Positions 1 through 10,437 of a DNA stretch of 64,000 nucleotides are shown here, piece after piece. The notes under the pieces were generated by a model that saw only the letters and a list, made by a program, of their open reading frames with translations, did no database searches and had not been told where the DNA came from. Numbering within the stretch: position 1 is the stretch's first letter; each line of letters opens with the position of its first letter. The translations under genes were made by a program, and so were the position numbers. The stretch comes from Smittia aterrima (Eukaryota > Arthropoda > Insecta > Diptera > Chironomidae), in contig CP093829.1 in the NCBI GenBank assembly GCA_033063855.1, forward strand, positions 2,552,243 through 2,616,242, written 5' to 3'.

Positions 1-1571
1 AACTTTTAAAGATAAAAAAAAAATATTTCAGCAAAAAAGTAACGTTCGACTGTGTTGGAGAAATGAGTCTCTGCGTTTCTGTGCTGTGCTGTTCGTGAAG
101 TAAACTTGTCAGTTCTTTTGTTTTGGTCCGCGCGAAATACATTTGACAGAGTGAGTCGTGCGAGAGTAAGAAGAAACGTCTAAGGCGGTTAGAAATATTT
201 GCACACACCATTGCACTTGTAAGGCTGCTTATCGCTACGATTTGGATATTTCAATATTATTTCACGTCTCAAAAGTTAATTAACGTGCAAAGCTTTAAAT
301 TGTTTTGATAAAGTTATTGCATCAAATAAATATTTTATCTCAAAATTGAAATAATTTGCATTCCAATACATTTTAAGTTTCAGTCAAGAAGCTTCGTTGT
401 TTGCTTCGTTGTATTGCATAATTCGAAATGTTTAAAGATGTCTCAACAAGTTTTATTTATTGTGAGCTTAACAATCAATTATCAGATTCAAAATTAATTT
501 CATGTTTCATTCATTATCATGAGTTTCAGTTTACGAAAGATTCATTAACTTTGATAACGACCTCGCCTAGCTCTAACAAGAGTAAACAATATTTATTACT
601 CATAGGTCAATGAATGTATTAAATTTGAAGAGTCAGAATGTAGCGGTGTATCCAAATATTTAGAAGATATCGATGAAGTCAATGATTTCTTTCCTTGAAC
701 TTAAAACAAGTTTGCCAAATCGGGAAACTTCTGCAGATTTCATTGTTGGTTCTTATTGATTTTAAGCTTTAAATTGTGAGCTTTCAAATCTCTGAGTTAA
801 TTAATTTGAATGGAAGCTTTTCAAAGCCTTTGGCTTTGCACTATCTTTCAGAATTTAAATTCAATGTGCTCTCTTTGTTGAATAAGAGAACAAAGCCCAT
901 TCGTTTGAAATTCCACCTCATTGCATTTTTGTTGGATTCTGATTTGAATGTACTCTCACAAATTTCAATAATTTCCAGGTGTTTGCGCAGTTGAGCAAGA
1001 ATTGATCAAAACTTCTTTGTAATGAGATTTTAGCAAAAATCTCTTTTTGTTTGATACTGTTGAAATATTCTTACGACTAAGATCGGTTCCGATCTTGAAT
1101 TGGAATAAGAATAAACTACACACGAAGTCACTCTTCTTATCTTCCGTCTGTCGACGAGACAACATCTTTAAATAAATACTAGAATTAATATCGTAAGTTT
1201 GCTTTCGGGTAAGTTTGCTGGGAATGCGCAATTCTAGCAATCAACAGATATGTACGTCAACCAACGCTACACTTTTTTTCTTTTCTGCAAGTAAAGATTT
1301 ACACGTTTTGTCTTCGTTTTATTGCTGACTCGTTTTCCTTGTAAACTTTTAGTTAGTTTCACTTCAAATATAGCTCAAAATTAATTTATTTAATCTAAGT
1401 TGGTCTTAAATGTGAAGTAGTTTGAAGAGATTTCAGAACAAAGATTTTATTAATTTTTATTTTCCTAAGTAATAAAACAAAATTTGTAGAATTTCAAATA
1501 AAATTATTTGCATATTTATTTCAAGATTTCAAGCGACACCAGCAAATCTTCACATTTCTTCTAATGTTTTC
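1..1571. other. Left-edge region without a supported gene
   Basis: I see no reading frame with family resemblance or convincing splice structure here. The first 250 bases are richer in CG dinucleotides than the rest and contain an arthropod initiator-like TCAGT at 109-113 and a donor-like site near 167. This could be the promoter and non-coding first exon of a neighbouring gene, but nothing coding follows on the plus strand. The right end (about 1515-1571) is the 3' untranslated part of the serine protease gene. Confidence 0.5.
1515..1520 (-). terminator. Poly(A) signal of the CLIP protease gene
   Basis: AATAAA on the minus strand, about 50 nt downstream of the protease stop codon at 1572. 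The position fits a short insect 3' UTR. Confidence 0.45.
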
Positions 1572-3510
1572 TCATCGCGTAATGATCGCATTCATTGGAA
1601 CTAATTGTTCTTGCTGCTGAACAGGATTCGATTGATTTTCTCTTTGATCATCACGTGAAGATAATTTGCAATTTAAAACTGCAATCAATATAATGAACGT
1701 TAATGCAAGAGTTGACAAAATTATATTATGATGATGAAACTTGTTCCTAGATAAACTTTCTTCCTCATCATCTCCACCAAACCGAAGTTTAACTGAATTG
1801 ACATCTTCTTTTTCATTCGTTTCCTCACTCTCATGGTCTTTGTTGGTTTTGTCAGTGACTTCAGTTTTTTCTTCAATGTTGTTAGCAATCCATTCGAGAA
1901 ATTGATCGACGCGAGTATAAACTGCAGGGATTCCTGGTCTTCCACAAGATTTCGTTTTATTTTCATCTTTAACGAAAGCTCCGTATGAAGTTATACCAAA
2001 AAGCTCGTTCGGTCTTGATTTCAGCATAAGCGATCCCCCTGAAATTTATCTTTAGTAATCGTTGACATTAATCAACATTAACTAACCAGAGTCGCCGTCG
2101 CTTAAAACAAATAAAATATTTTTTCAACAATTCGTTTGAGAAACAATTCGTTGACTTACCAAGTGTCTTTTTCTGAAAATATCGAAGATTAGACGATCGT
2201 TTAGTAATTGAAATGCACTTACGGTCTTCTCCACCACCGGCGCAAATCTGAGTTTCGTTGATAATTCTTTCATATTTCTTAATTATTTTCCGGCAATCTT
2301 CAAATGGAACATTGGGTAGATCAACTCTGCCTTTGACTGTTCTTATTTGGCCGGTCTCCGATAATCCTAAATATTAACTTTGTTAGAATTCCACGGATTT
2401 CTTATCACAATCCTCACCCCATCCTGAAAGAATTTTATTTATTTACTGAAGAGATAAAAGAAATATCAACTCACCAACAGCAAAGTAAGACGAATTTTCG
2501 TTTCTCTGAAGATTTTGGCTCCAAGGTAAGCAAATTGGCTTCACATATTGCACGTTATGTACTTCTTCGCTTAGTTGAATCAAAGCAATGTCATTGTGAG
2601 CTGAATTGACGTCATAATCCTTGTGAACAATTATTTTTTCAATTCCAATATCGCGATGACTAGAACACACTATTTTAGATCTCCAAGATCCATAACAATC
2701 GGTCTCAGTCTTCGTGTCATATTCGCCAACTCTAATTCCTGTCAAGTTCCATTTCCTGGTATTGACCACACAGTGAGCAGCTTGAAATTTATGTAAAGTT
2801 AAAATTTATTCAATTGCTCTTGATCTCCTCACCAGTTAGAACATATCGATTGCTAATTAAACTTCCAGCGCACCAAGGTTTATTCTTCTTCCCGTTTTCT
2901 GATTTTAAAAAAACTTTCATTTAATGGAATTCTCGATTGTTTTTCAGTTTATTTTACTGTGTTTGTAATAAAGTAAAACTGTCCACGGATGCTCGTAAAG
3001 CTTAGTCGGGACTGCATGGAACATATATTGACGATTATCACGACATTTTGTAAAGTTTTCTGGGAAATTATCCTTATCGAAAGCGCAACAAACGTCGTTT
3101 GAAGAACACTCGTAAGATGAGTCACTCGAAGTACTCATTAAGAGCAAACTTTTTATCCTTGAGCATTCATTTTGCGACATGCAAGCACCGTCCTCATAAA
3201 AGTTTGGATCCAACTTGAATTCTCCGCAATGAGGTGGCTGCGGAAGATCCTTTAATAAATCAAGTAAATGAGAAGGAAATGATTCTTCGGCAGAGCAGCA
3301 AATTCTTTTTGAACCACATGAACTCTTCGAGTAAAGCTGATCACGCAAATAAAGTTTAATTTCTCCTCCAAATGATTTTCTCAACTCTTTGCACGCTTCA
3401 AAAGTCACACAAACTCCTTCATTAGCTTCAGAGTCGATACAAGATCCCTGAGCTTTTGAGAAGGCAAACGAGAACTCGAGAACAACAAGCAGCACGAGGA
3501 ACTTCATCAT
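1572..3510 (-). CDS. Two-CLIP-domain, membrane-anchored serine protease (8 exons)
   Basis: Chymotrypsin-fold (S1) protease of the CLIP group, which acts in insect immune and developmental cascades. Exons read from the splice signals: 3510-2958, 2898-2833, 2780-2475, 2423-2418, 2366-2223, 2172-2160, 2100-2087, 2038-1572. Together they give 522 residues in frame. Order: signal peptide (1-21), CLIP 1 (Cys24 to CysCys71-72), CLIP 2 (Cys95 to CysCys141-142), protease domain (about 165-421). The triad is His209 in TAAHC, Asp269 in NDIAL and Ser367 in GDSGG. Asp361, six residues before Ser367, predicts trypsin-like cleavage after Arg/Lys. Two oddities are visible. First, the usual Arg-Ile-Val-Gly-Gly activation site is not recognisable; the region reads NRQYMFHAVPTKLYEHPW. 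Second, after an acidic linker there is a hydrophobic segment at about 472-490 followed by a short polar tail, so the enzyme is probably membrane-anchored. Start chosen at the first ATG before the signal peptide. Substrate unknown. Confidence 0.88.
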
Positions 3511-3530
3511 TCGATGAAAGACGAAACGAA

Positions 3531-3535
3531 ACTGA
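3531..3535 (-). promoter_or_regulatory. Initiator-like element of the protease gene
   Basis: TCAGT on the minus strand, 21 nt before the ATG at 3510, matches the arthropod initiator consensus. A five-base match alone is weak, but the spacing fits a short 5' UTR. Confidence 0.3.
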
Positions 3536-4305
3536 AAATTGTCTTTCTAATCTGCGCAAAAATGATTTGCAGTGAACCATTCATCAAATTAAATTTATCA
3601 ATTTCAATTCCAAAGTCAAAACAAATGTCTCATAAATTGAAAAAATAAATCTGTATTCACACATTAAAATAAAAACTTGAAACGAATTAAATTGAAAGAA
3701 TGATTTAAATGTAATACATTTTTTATTAAGTTGAACTGGCAAGATTATATTATTAACACTAAACTTGTCAGGACTAATAATAGCAATCTTTTTAAGAATT
3801 GATCAAACACAAAACAGAGCTTTGAGAACTTCAAATTGTCAAAGCTAATGAAATCTAAATAGATAATCACGATTTATTGATTTTTGATTGCTAGAACGCG
3901 GGTCACACTTTGTTTTACCAGAGTTGAATAGACGATGATGAGCTGAAGTTATATTTATTGCTTTTAGAAGTAGGTACAATTTCTATTCAATTAAATCAAT
4001 GAACTCAATCGTAAAACGACTTCCTTCAAAAATTTATTAATATCTTCTTGTCATCATTAAGTGTATCAAGTGTGTTCTAGATTGTTGAAGTAAGTTTACG
4101 AGGACTCCGTTTTAATAGAATTTTGTCGTCCGTCATGACGCACGTGACATTCAATTTAAAATGAAATAAATTTCTAATAAATCTCGAGAGTTCAATATGA
4201 GATCCTCTTATTGACATTAAAGCTCTTGTAACTGTGAGTGGAACAAGCCCAGAGTTTCAAGCGGACGACTGAATAAATATATCAAAATGTCTTTATTACT
4301 TTTCT
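3536..4305. other. Intergenic region
   Basis: About 770 bp between two minus-strand genes, AT-rich, with no open frame or RNA gene that I recognise. It should contain the promoter of the protease gene and, next to 4306, the 3' end of the secreted-protein gene. Confidence 0.5.
4292..4297 (-). terminator. Poly(A) signal of secreted-protein paralogue A
   Basis: AATAAA on the minus strand 8 nt after the stop codon at 4306-4308. Confidence 0.4.
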
Positions 4306-5240
4306 TTAGTGTTTCTTACAAAAAGAAAAATCATTGAGTTTGTTTCGTTTATTCTTTTTCAGATGGCGAATGCATTTGCAAGATGAAGTTTGCCATTTGT
4401 TCAAAGTTTCAAAGACTTTCTTGTCGAAAGTTTCTTGCTCAACCTTTTTCTCAATATCTTGACTTCTCATCGAAATTATCTTTGAAATTTGATTAAGCGA
4501 ATCGAGAATCCTTTCCCATCGAGTTGTGAATTTCCGCGTCTACAAATGCTCATCAAATAAAGGAAAATTTTACAAAACATTTACAAACTCACTTCTGAAG
4601 AGACGCAATCTTCACGGTTTGTTTGAAAGAGGCAGCTTTCGATTTTATCAATAAACTTTCCGATTTGCTCAAGAGTCAATGACGACAACTTGAAAGCCGG
4701 TTTGAAGTAGCTTGGAAGCTCTTGAGCAGTTTTATTATTCGTCAAGCAAATGATGTCGATGAGAATCTCATAAGAAGGAAAATAATGTTTCAAGAGACTT
4801 CCAACGCAATTTGCATTTTTTGAGTAAATTTTCCACATTTCCTTCATTTGTGATTCCATTTTACTGAAGAGACTCTTCACAAGATTCCCTGATGAAGTCA
4901 CAGACGTCAAGTCTCCAGGAAAAATCAACAAAAGCGCGCTCTCGTGTTCCATGATTAGATTAGTTATCAAAGCATTGATCTCGTTACATGTTGAATTTAA
5001 TTCAACGTTCTCAAAATTCATCGAAAAATCCTTCAATTTAAGTTTAAGTTTTTGAAATGGCTCAACGATTTCAAAGGTCGTTTTGTTGAGAGCATTGTAC
5101 ACTCTGAAGAATGATCGATCGACTGATCTTATGGAAGACGCACGAAAAGTTCGATAATCTCTTCTAAAGTTTTGAATCCTCGAGTCGATTAGAAAACTTT
5201 GAGCGATGCCTAACGTGACAAGAAACCAAACGATTTTCAT
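4306..5240 (-). CDS. Secreted helical protein, paralogue A (2 exons)
   Basis: Family not recognised. Exons 5240-4593 and 4539-4306 are joined by a 53-nt GT-AG intron in phase 0, giving 293 residues. There is a signal peptide (about 1-16), then a mostly helical, Cys-poor chain. It is clearly related to the genes at 5311-6243 and 9450-10437: all start the mature part with an FRxxY/FREE stretch followed by an SFF/LFF-VY motif, and share a central I/V-Y-xx-N-x-x-C-V motif (here IYSKNANCV). The pair CLFQTNREDCV has the same Cys-x8-Cys-Val spacing as paralogue C. The C-terminus ends in a basic tail containing CKC. Secretion is supported by the signal peptide and lack of other membrane segments. The role is unknown. 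Confidence 0.75.
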
Positions 5241-5269
5241 CTCGAACGAACGAGAACTAAACTTTCGTA

Positions 5270-5275
5270 TTTATT
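5270..5275 (-). terminator. Poly(A) signal of paralogue B, inside the upstream region of paralogue A
   Basis: AATAAA on the minus strand 35 nt after the stop of the 5311-6243 gene and only 30 nt before the ATG at 5240. The two genes are separated by 70 bp in total. Confidence 0.4.
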
Positions 5276-5310
5276 AAACCTCAATTTTGAAGCGGAAATG
5301 TTCGAAAATT

Positions 5311-6243
5311 CTATTTCATGTTCAAACAGCTGTCGAGTTTATTTGTCCATTCAAGGAGATTAGCATCAGTGGCTTTGACTACATCAGCAATCTCTCCAAC
5401 CATTAAATCATATTTCTCATGAAATCCTTCAATCTTCCTCAAGTAGTAAAAAATGTTTCTCATCGTAGAATAAACGTAACCGCATTTGCTTCTTTTTTTC
5501 GTGCAGTCATAGCCGATTATGCTGGAAAGACATTCGTAGGTGTCGTACACGTCATCTTTACTGCAATCGTCGATTCTCGTAGATGTCAAAAGCAGAAACC
5601 GAACTCCGTCTTCAACACTTCTCATACTTCTTTCCACAAGATTCGAGAACGTCTTCATCATTTTCTCTTCAAACAATTTCGTCATCGCGTCGATTGGTTG
5701 TTTGTAAATCTTCAGAAATGTCGCAAACAGTGAAATGACGCAATCTGGGTTCTTGAAGTAAATTGGAACAATGAACTCAAGATGTTTGTCCATGTTCGTG
5801 AAATATTCTTTGGCCATTAAGTCAATTAAAGTCAGCGATGAAAGTGACTGCGGGTTTGGTAAAAGTTTTTCGATGAAATTCTCAGGAAATCGAAAAACTT
5901 TTCTTGGAAACCTTTGGACTTCATCGCAGATGTTTATCAAGCGACGTGAGGCGTACGGCTCTAAGTTGCACCAAGAAAATTCTTTGCAAGACTTGGCAAA
6001 CTTTGTTTTTAATCCATTGAAGGGCCTCTTGAGGCTTTTAGTCATCAACGAGAACGATTCGTTGTAGAATGTGAAGAAGGAAACATCCAAGCGAGCGTAA
6101 GCTTCTTGTTGAAATGAAAGGATTTCTTCTCGAAAGGTTTGAAGAGTCACATCAAGCACTGTCGTGTATTCATTTGACGTCAATTGGCTGCCGCGCGCGG
6201 ATAAAATTATCAACAAAAACAGAATTAATCTTTTCATTTTCAA
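5311..6243 (-). CDS. Secreted helical protein, paralogue B (intronless)
   Basis: Single open frame of 310 residues, signal peptide about 1-19, no other membrane segment. Same unrecognised family as the genes at 4306-5240 and 9450-10437. It shares the N-terminal FREE...SFFTFY stretch, the central VPIYFKNPDCV motif and a C-terminal Cys cluster (ECLSSIIGYDC ... KC). Unlike the other two it has no intron at the position after the Cys-x8-Cys pair, so an intron was lost here or gained in the others. It lies 108 bp downstream of the Toll-type receptor gene and 70 bp upstream of paralogue A. A poly(A) signal is at 5270-5275. Function unknown; plausible roles (immune effector, binding protein) are guesses. 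Confidence 0.8.
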   Translation of the reverse strand: MKMKRLILFLLIILSARGSQLTSNEYTTVLDVTLQTFREEILSFQQEAYARLDVSFFTFYNESFSLMTKSLKRPFNGLKTKFAKSCKEFSWCNLEPYASRRLINICDEVQRFPRKVFRFPENFIEKLLPNPQSLSSLTLIDLMAKEYFTNMDKHLEFIVPIYFKNPDCVISLFATFLKIYKQPIDAMTKLFEEKMMKTFSNLVERSMRSVEDGVRFLLLTSTRIDDCSKDDVYDTYECLSSIIGYDCTKKRSKCGYVYSTMRNIFYYLRKIEGFHEKYDLMVGEIADVVKATDANLLEWTNKLDSCLNMK

Positions 6244-6320
6244 TCAACAACTAATGAAAACCTGAAACAAATTTGTACTTTTCAGAAACTAATTTAATTT
6301 AATTGGCTTACACAATTTAA

Positions 6321-6326
6321 TTTATT
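6321..6326 (-). terminator. Poly(A) signal of the Toll-type receptor gene
   Basis: AATAAA on the minus strand 25 nt after the receptor stop at 6352, in the 108-bp gap before the next gene. Confidence 0.4.
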
Positions 6327-6351
6327 TCAACATAAATTACAAACTAAAAGT

Positions 6352-9052
6352 TTAATCGGAAGTAATACAATTCAGTGGTTGCAATTCGATGTTCGTTTGT
6401 TCGTCGTTAACACAAAATTCTGTGTAGCTAACCATCGCGTGTTTCAACTTTTCCCAAAACCACGGATCGGACGAGTCGATGAAGGTTGAGTTGGGGATGT
6501 TGATGTCGTAGAGTGACTTTCCTTTTTTGATGAAGATGACTCGAGTGTGAGTGTTGAAGTAATTCCATCGGTTCCATTGATCCTCATTGAAATATTCTGA
6601 TAACACAATGATAGCTCTTCGTGACTTCCTCAAGTTCTCTAAGACATTTTTGGGAATCGGCTCATTTTCTGCCCAAAGTCTTGTGAAGTATCCAACCTTG
6701 AATTGATTTGGTTTCTCGTTGAGCTTGGCTGTCATATATTTCCCAAAGAATCTGTCGTGGTCAGCAGCAATGAGAGTTCCATCAAAGACTTTCTTCAACT
6801 CAAGGACTCGTTCAATGAGATGATGATTGTCCTTCGCGAAAATCCATTCGAGAATCTTCTGCTTGAATCGACGGCAAGCGAAGAAAGCAGCGGCGATCGA
6901 CATGAGTCCGAGAACTATTAAAATCGCAGAGAAAATTTTTCCAATGCATTTATTCTCAGTCTCAACTTCGAGGAAATAAGTATTCGAAGAGCATTTGATT
7001 TCGCTGAAGTCTCTAACGATCTTTCGATGAGTTTTAACGAACACGACGATCTCAATGGATTCCAAACAATTCCACGGATTTGAATAAAGTTGAAGAAAAT
7101 CTAAAGTTTCGAAACGTGCGATGACATTTGACGCGACGTGATTCAAACGATTATGACTCAAGTCCAAGTACACAAGACGATCAGGAATGTTCTCGCTTAC
7201 GAGAACTTGAATTATGTTGCGCGAAGCGTAGATTGCAGTGACATCGTTGTAGTTTCTGTCTCGAAATTTACTTGGCAATCGATCGATTGAGTTTCCAGAG
7301 ACTTTCAATTCGATTTGATCAAGCTTAATGTCTTTCAGCAATCGAACTTGTGGCAAATTGGGAATGCTCGACACGTTGTTACAAGCAAAGATTAATGTTT
7401 CGTCGGAGGGTCGTCTAGCGCAGCGACAAGGCTCTGTACAGAAAATTTGATGTGGAAGGTTCAATGGACACAACAGCTCATCTGGATAGATATCCATTAC
7501 AGTCGTTGGAGCATCGAAGCCATTTTTCTTACAATGAATCTCAAGTGGCGAAAGTTTGATTGCATCGTAAATGTTCTGACTCACGCTCAGTCGACGATGG
7601 AGAAAGTTGTATAAGCTGATCGTATGACAGTTACAAGTGATCTCATCGTCTGTGTTGATGAGAAGCTTTGTGTTGCTCCTTGACGAGTTCACGTTACGAA
7701 AGTCGACACTTTCCAGACTATTCGCTTGAAGATTTATTTCAAGATCAAAGCCAGACGTTGTCCAAAACTGCTCAATGAAAAATCTCGTCAAATTGTTGTT
7801 CATCAAGTCGAGATAAGTCAAAGCAGGAGCTTTCAAATCTTCTTGGAGTGAGCTTATGAAGTTATTCGAGAGCTTAAGAACTCTCAAAGATGTCAGATTT
7901 CCAATGTTCGACGCAAAGCTAATTTCAGTCATTTGATTGTGCGATAAGTCGAGCTCCAACAAGTTTTCAAGTTTCGTGAAAAGTTTTCTAGAAAAATAAA
8001 ATATTTTAACTTTGAAATTTGAATTCGAGTGTTTCATTTTACCTTGAAATGAATTTGAGTTTGTTGTGTGATATGTTGATGTACAATAAGTCTTTGTTCT
8101 TCTCGAATAATCCCTCGTCCAATGTTTCCAACTGATTGCGACTTAGATCAATCTTCATCAAATCGCTTTGTGTTGCGAAAACTTTACCAGGCAAAGTCGT
8201 TAGATTGTTGTTGAATAATTCGATTGTTTCGATTTCTCTCGAACCATAAAAGACATCTTCGCTTAAAGTTATGATCTTATTGTTGACAATGCTGACACTT
8301 TCCATTCGAGAGTTGTGAGATAACAATTTTCCAACATTAACCGGATATCGAATGAACTCAACTCGAAAATTCCTCAAATTGATGCATTGCTTCAAAGTGA
8401 AATTCAATGTCTTCGTCTCATCTTTCGCTCGCCCGTTGCTTGTAATCAAAAGTGTTTCCAATTCCTTCAGAGGTGTGAACACATTGTAAGGTAAAGCGAT
8501 GACGTCGTGCACGAGAAGTTTAATGGTTTTCAAGTTCGCAATCCACTCGAAAACATTTTCATCGAGCGTGATAAAATTGTTAGCCGCAAGCTCAATGTTC
8601 TTCAATTTACTGAAGCTCTGAAAGAACTCTTTCGTAAGCACAAGATTGTCTTTGTTTTGAGTAGTTTCAATCTTCAAGGTTTCCACTTTCGTTAGATTGA
8701 AACTTTCTTTAATTTTCTTCAGCATCAAATTGTTTGATAAAATGCATTGTTCAAGTTCAATTTTTGTCACTTCACTGAAATCAACTTTTGGCAAGTTGTT
8801 CAACTGAATTTCCATCTGTGCAAAGCACTTAATCTTCAGATGATCGGATCCAGTTCTAATGAACATCACAATTTGTGAGTTTCGTAAACTTTGAGTGAAC
8901 GTCACCGTTTCCTGATCTGCTACACAGTTTTTGACAGTTCTCTTAATAGTTTTACAAGCGTTCATGTTTTTGTTCCACTGATTTTCCATTGGAGCACTTT
9001 GACACAACGAAACAGCGCAAGATGCAACGAGGAAACTTATAATTATCTTCAT
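6352..9052 (-). CDS. Toll-type receptor with divergent TIR domain (2 exons)
   Basis: Exons 9052-8043 and 7987-6352 join through a 55-nt GT-AG intron and give 881 residues. Order: signal peptide (1-19); leucine-rich repeats; a Cys-rich C-flank (about 452-510); an N-flank CTEPCRC (about 520-540); a few more repeats; a second Cys-rich C-flank (about 641-670); one membrane helix (about 687-710); and a cytoplasmic TIR-like domain (about 737-857). The double Cys-cluster arrangement is that of insect Toll receptors, which bind Spaetzle-type cytokines and signal through MyD88. The TIR is degenerate. The usual box 1 reads FDGTLIAAD. Box 2 keeps Arg but reads RLWAENEP. The BB-loop proline (EPIPKN) and the box-3 FW (DPWFW) remain. 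The segment between SRRAIIVLS and the next beta strand is shorter than usual. It may be a fast-evolving Toll or have lost standard signalling. The 281-residue N-terminal repeat region is also weakly canonical. Confidence 0.88.
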
Positions 9053-9429
9053 TTCCGCTCAACTAAACTGACGTTCTTTATTATTTAATTAGTTGTGACT
9101 TCTTCAAACACCGGCAAGGAACTGACTTGCTTAAGTCTGATGGTCGTGCCGTTTATTTGTCACGCTTTGAAGTGAAGGGTGAAAAGAAGAAACAAAAGAT
9201 TGAATTTCATTGCTGGCGCTTGCAGTTTTTGCGCGACAAGGAAAAAGCTATTGTCGTGATGTCCCATTAGTAATTTATTAGAAACGTCTTGCAATTCTTT
9301 CATGCTTGATTGAAGAAATATGAGACTTTTGTGTGATAAACCTAATGTTTTGTCGTTGCTGGAAAGTGATGGACGCGTGCCAGCGTTCAATGGAAAAAGA
9401 GAATCAAAGCAAATTGCCGGAGAAGTAAA
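9053..9429. other. Gap between paralogue C and the receptor gene
   Basis: About 380 bp. It holds the receptor promoter (initiator-like TCAGT at 9067-9071, minus strand, 15 nt before the ATG). It also contains an open minus-strand frame of about 76 codons (9390-9160) that ends in a leader-like hydrophobic stretch and a stop. I do not recognise that frame and do not call it a gene. Confidence 0.45.
9067..9071 (-). promoter_or_regulatory. Initiator-like element of the receptor gene
   Basis: TCAGT on the minus strand, 15 nt upstream of the ATG at 9052. An AT-rich stretch lies about 10-25 nt further upstream. The spacing is plausible; the match is short. Confidence 0.3.
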
Positions 9430-9435
9430 TTTATT
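9430..9435 (-). terminator. Poly(A) signal of paralogue C
   Basis: AATAAA on the minus strand 14 nt after the stop of the 9450-10437 gene. Confidence 0.4.
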
Positions 9436-9449
9436 AAGCTTTTAGAATA

Positions 9450-10437
9450 TTAAGATTCTTGCATTCTTGGATCAATGCCTTTGGTGCCGTTGATTGTTTT
9501 ATTGTTGCACGTCCGAGCCTGTTGCGTCCACGCTGTAAGATTCCCGATGACTTTTAATGAGAAGCTTTCCGCTGTCGGAACCTCTGAGAAAAAGAATTTG
9601 TTGAAAGCCGCAACAGCGTCAAGAACAAGTTTAATTGGATCCATCATAATGTCGTTGAGGTTTTGACAAGCAATGCAATCAGTTTTTTGTTTCGCCTGGA
9701 AATAAAGTTAACAAGTAATAATCGAAAAACTTCCGGAAGTTCGTTACCAAGTCTTTAACACATTTCGATGGATCTGAGTTCTTCAAACATTTATTAAAGC
9801 TGTTGGCCGTTGTAGAAAGAGAAGTCGCGGCTTTTTCCGATGCTTTCAATGCTGACTTGAAAATCGTTTTCATCTTATCCAAACTTTTTCTGCCAAATGA
9901 ATTGATATCATCAATGAAAGGGCTGTAAGTCCTTTTATGTTTGCTTAACATCGGCTTAACACATATCGGATTGTTATTGTACATCGCAGGAATATGATCC
10001 ATGTTTTCTTCAACGTCCGAAAAAATATCCTCGGCCAAGTCCACAAATTCACAGCTCGATCCAAGTTTTCCGAAGTAGAATGAAACCATTGTGCGACTTG
10101 CTGTGGAAGATGCTAGATCGATCGTCGATTGCATGCTGCTACAAGTATCTTGAGCTCTCTTCGTTGCTGAGCTGTCCAAAGTCTTTGAAATGTTGGCACA
10201 AATGCGACCCCAAGTTCCATTATATTTGCTGTACGAGTTCACGGACGAATCGATGTTTTTATCCAAAGCAGTGTACACGTCGAAGAACAAATCATCGAGA
10301 CTCTTTATCGATTTTGTTTTGTAGTCGACGTAGTCCTTTCGGAATTTAAGCAACACATCGTCAAGCGAATGTTGAGATTGAACGATAATAAATCCAAAAT
10401 AAAATAAAGAACAAATAAACAAAGAAACTTTTGCCAT
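9450..10437 (-). CDS. Secreted helical protein, paralogue C (2 exons)
   Basis: Exons 10437-9748 and 9695-9450 join through a 52-nt intron in phase 0, giving 311 residues with a signal peptide (about 1-21). It is the most complete member of the three-gene family. It has FRKDYVDYKTKSIKSLDDLFF near the mature start, NPICVKPML in the middle and CLKNSDPSKCV, followed three codons later by the intron. Paralogue A has its intron at exactly the same place and phase. Exon 2 adds two short Cys motifs (DCIAC and RTCNN). Low-complexity Ser/Thr/Lys helices dominate. No domain recognised; extracellular by its leader peptide. Confidence 0.8.

Noticed and set aside
428..994. Two short plus-strand frames near the left edge
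   Set aside because: Short, low-complexity, one with a non-ATG start, and no recognisable motif.
9160..9390. Minus-strand frame of 76 codons with a leader-like C-terminal stretch
   Set aside because: No similarity to the neighbouring family that I can see, no splice partner, and a stop directly after the hydrophobic stretch.
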